Of a stretch of 64,000 nt of DNA, positions 62,721 through 64,000 are shown piece by piece; within the stretch, counting starts at the first letter, position 1; the number at the start of each line of letters is the position of its first letter. The position numbers and the translations under genes are program-made. Source of the DNA: Pyrus communis (Eukaryota > Streptophyta > Magnoliopsida > Rosales > Rosaceae); the NCBI RefSeq assembly GCF_963583255.1, contig NC_084806.1:14481317-14545316 (forward strand). Reading direction: 5' to 3'. The notes under the pieces are model-generated. The model was not told the origin of the DNA, ran no database searches, and worked only from the letters and a program-made list of their open reading frames with translations.

Positions 62721-63830
62721 ATGGCACAGGAGGAGGGATGTCGTAATCGTGGGAAAGTTTATATGAAGTCCAAGCCACACCTCATCATGGGTTTAGCTCA
62801 GGTGGCCTTTACATTTCTATATATTCTCACAGAACCTTCCTTCAATCCTGGGATGAACCCTCATGTCTACGTACTTATCGACACAGTATCAGCCCTAGTG
62901 ATTTTCCCTGTTGCCTAAAATTATTGAGAGTTATATAAAGCTACATTTGTACTTAATTATAGGGTAACTTTCTTTTTCCATATTTATTGCTTGTTTTGTT
63001 TCATCACATCACAGTAAGTACAACATTTTTACATATTCTTTACAACGTAACATGTCAGACTGTCTGATAATAGAAGAACATTTTCCTACACCAATCACAA
63101 TAACATTAACATTTCTAGTGATGGTTTCTTTTGCCTATGTCCTGCAGAAAAGAGAGACCAAAGCTCACATTTGCTCTTTTCATAGAATTTTTGTTCTTTC
63201 ACTTCTTGGGTAAGGTGTTTAGATTTTAAAACCCGTATATGGTTCTCATCACAAGGGAATAAATAAAAACCTAATTTATGCGTTGTTTTCAATAGTTGTA
63301 GGATAAGTTTGACTTTAAACATGTACTTTGCCAGCTTAAGATACACCTCTCCGACGTTCCATGCATCCATGATCAAAACCATAGCTTCCCTATCTTTCGT
63401 AATTGCAGTTGAACTGAGGTTAGTACACCCATTCATCCATAAATTCAAAGCATGAATTCACATTTTATCCTTAACAAACGGCAATTGTTATTAGCACTCT
63501 AAAAAGTCATTTTACTTCCTTGTTTATAAAACCTAAAGCAGAAATTGCATTTGAAGAAGCGTAGAATGATTGTCTGGAATGTTAATAGAAGTTATCTTAT
63601 ACACTACTTTTGATTTCGGGCTAGAGGTTCATCTTTGAAGTCCTCACGGGTTAGCAAAAGTTTTGGGCACCGTCATCTCTTTAGCCGGTGTAATGACCAT
63701 GAAATTCTACAAGCGGCCTATTATGAGAATTTCATGACGTCCATTAATTCATATTCAAGATAAATCCTCCATCCGCAAGAACTGGTTGAAGGGTTTAATT
63801 CTAACTGTTGCAAATGTCAATGAGTTCTCC
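62721..63830 (+). pseudogene. WAT1-related transporter, copy 2, pseudogene
   Basis: Exon 1 opens with ATG 62721 (MAQEEGCRNRGKVYMKSKPH, then GLAQVAFTFLYILTEPSFNP) but hits a stop at 62916 where copy 1 continues AYFLER, and the GT donor after GAGAG is lost. Exon 2 (63148-63209) is one base shorter than in copy 1. Exon 3 (63302-63418) is readable (SLTLNMYFASLRYTSPTFHA in the shifted frame). Exon 4 (from about 63619) lacks the CAG acceptor (GGGCTAG instead) and contains in-frame stops. The region after about 63830 shows no further exon before the window ends. It is a tandem duplicate of copy 1, including some upstream DNA, separated by the 8-kb CACTA/gypsy block. Confidence 0.88.
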
Positions 63831-64000
63831 AACAGGGTTAACAAACATTTAGGAAGTGCAGTTAACCGGTAAATATGTGGTGGAGCGTATATCAATTGTC
63901 TCAACCGTTGTCACTGTTGAATAAGAAGAGTATCCAAGATAACTCTAATGATCCCAAGAAGAAGAAAATAGAGCACACTCTTAAAGAAAGCTCACAAAAC

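Overview
This window is nuclear DNA of a eudicot plant. Genes are interrupted by introns with GT/GC...AG borders, base composition is AT-rich, and most of the sequence is plant transposable elements (copia, Tat-like and chromodomain gypsy, CACTA, hAT, Mutator, SINEs, MITEs). The overall look (ACO-homolog arrays, TTGCGCGACGAA-type CACTA repeats, tRNA-derived SINEs) resembles Rosaceae, perhaps the apple/pear group. That assignment is an impression, not proven here.

Host genes, all on the + strand: (1) four tandem copies of a 2-oxoglutarate/Fe(II) dioxygenase of the '1-aminocyclopropane-1-carboxylate oxidase homolog' (tomato E8-like) type. ACO-h1 (8148-11621) and ACO-h3 (25539-33019) can be assembled into full three-exon reading frames of 382 and 376 aa. 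ACO-h2 (13343-13957) and ACO-h4 (37990-40905) are decayed. (2) A CASP-like 5B membrane-protein gene (47862-48799) that lacks its second exon and carries a frameshift. (3) A tandem pair of WAT1-related (EamA/nodulin-21-type) transporter genes. The first (51674-53978) is almost complete but has ACG at the ancestral start and an amber codon near the C-terminus. The second (62721 to about 63830) is a clear pseudogene.

Mobile DNA by region: 1-4433, CACTA-type DNA with a partial transposase and a duplicated small ORF. 4700-5880, a gypsy integrase core split by a hAT-type element. 14270-18975, an old copia element. 19965-24395, a young copia element whose pol is open except for one stop codon but whose gag capsid part is missing. 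26090-32002, intron 1 of ACO-h3, packed with repeats. 33850-37650, a Tat-like gypsy remnant. 39985-41401 and 50313-50502, three SINEs. About 42500-44100, a MULE pseudogene. 46118-47163, a hAT element. 54339-62289, CACTA DNA hosting a 5-kb chromodomain gypsy element and another hAT element between the two WAT1 copies.

Target-site duplications were read directly for the three LTR elements, the hAT elements, one Mutator-like MITE and the SINEs, so these insertions are well bounded. No RNA gene, CRISPR array or prokaryotic feature was seen. No system clearly new to biology was found. The strongest points for follow-up are the conserved GC-AG intron in the dioxygenases, the capsid-less young copia element, the non-canonical TG...CT LTR element, the duplicated two-part ORFs of the CACTA DNA, and the start and stop codon changes in the WAT1 gene.
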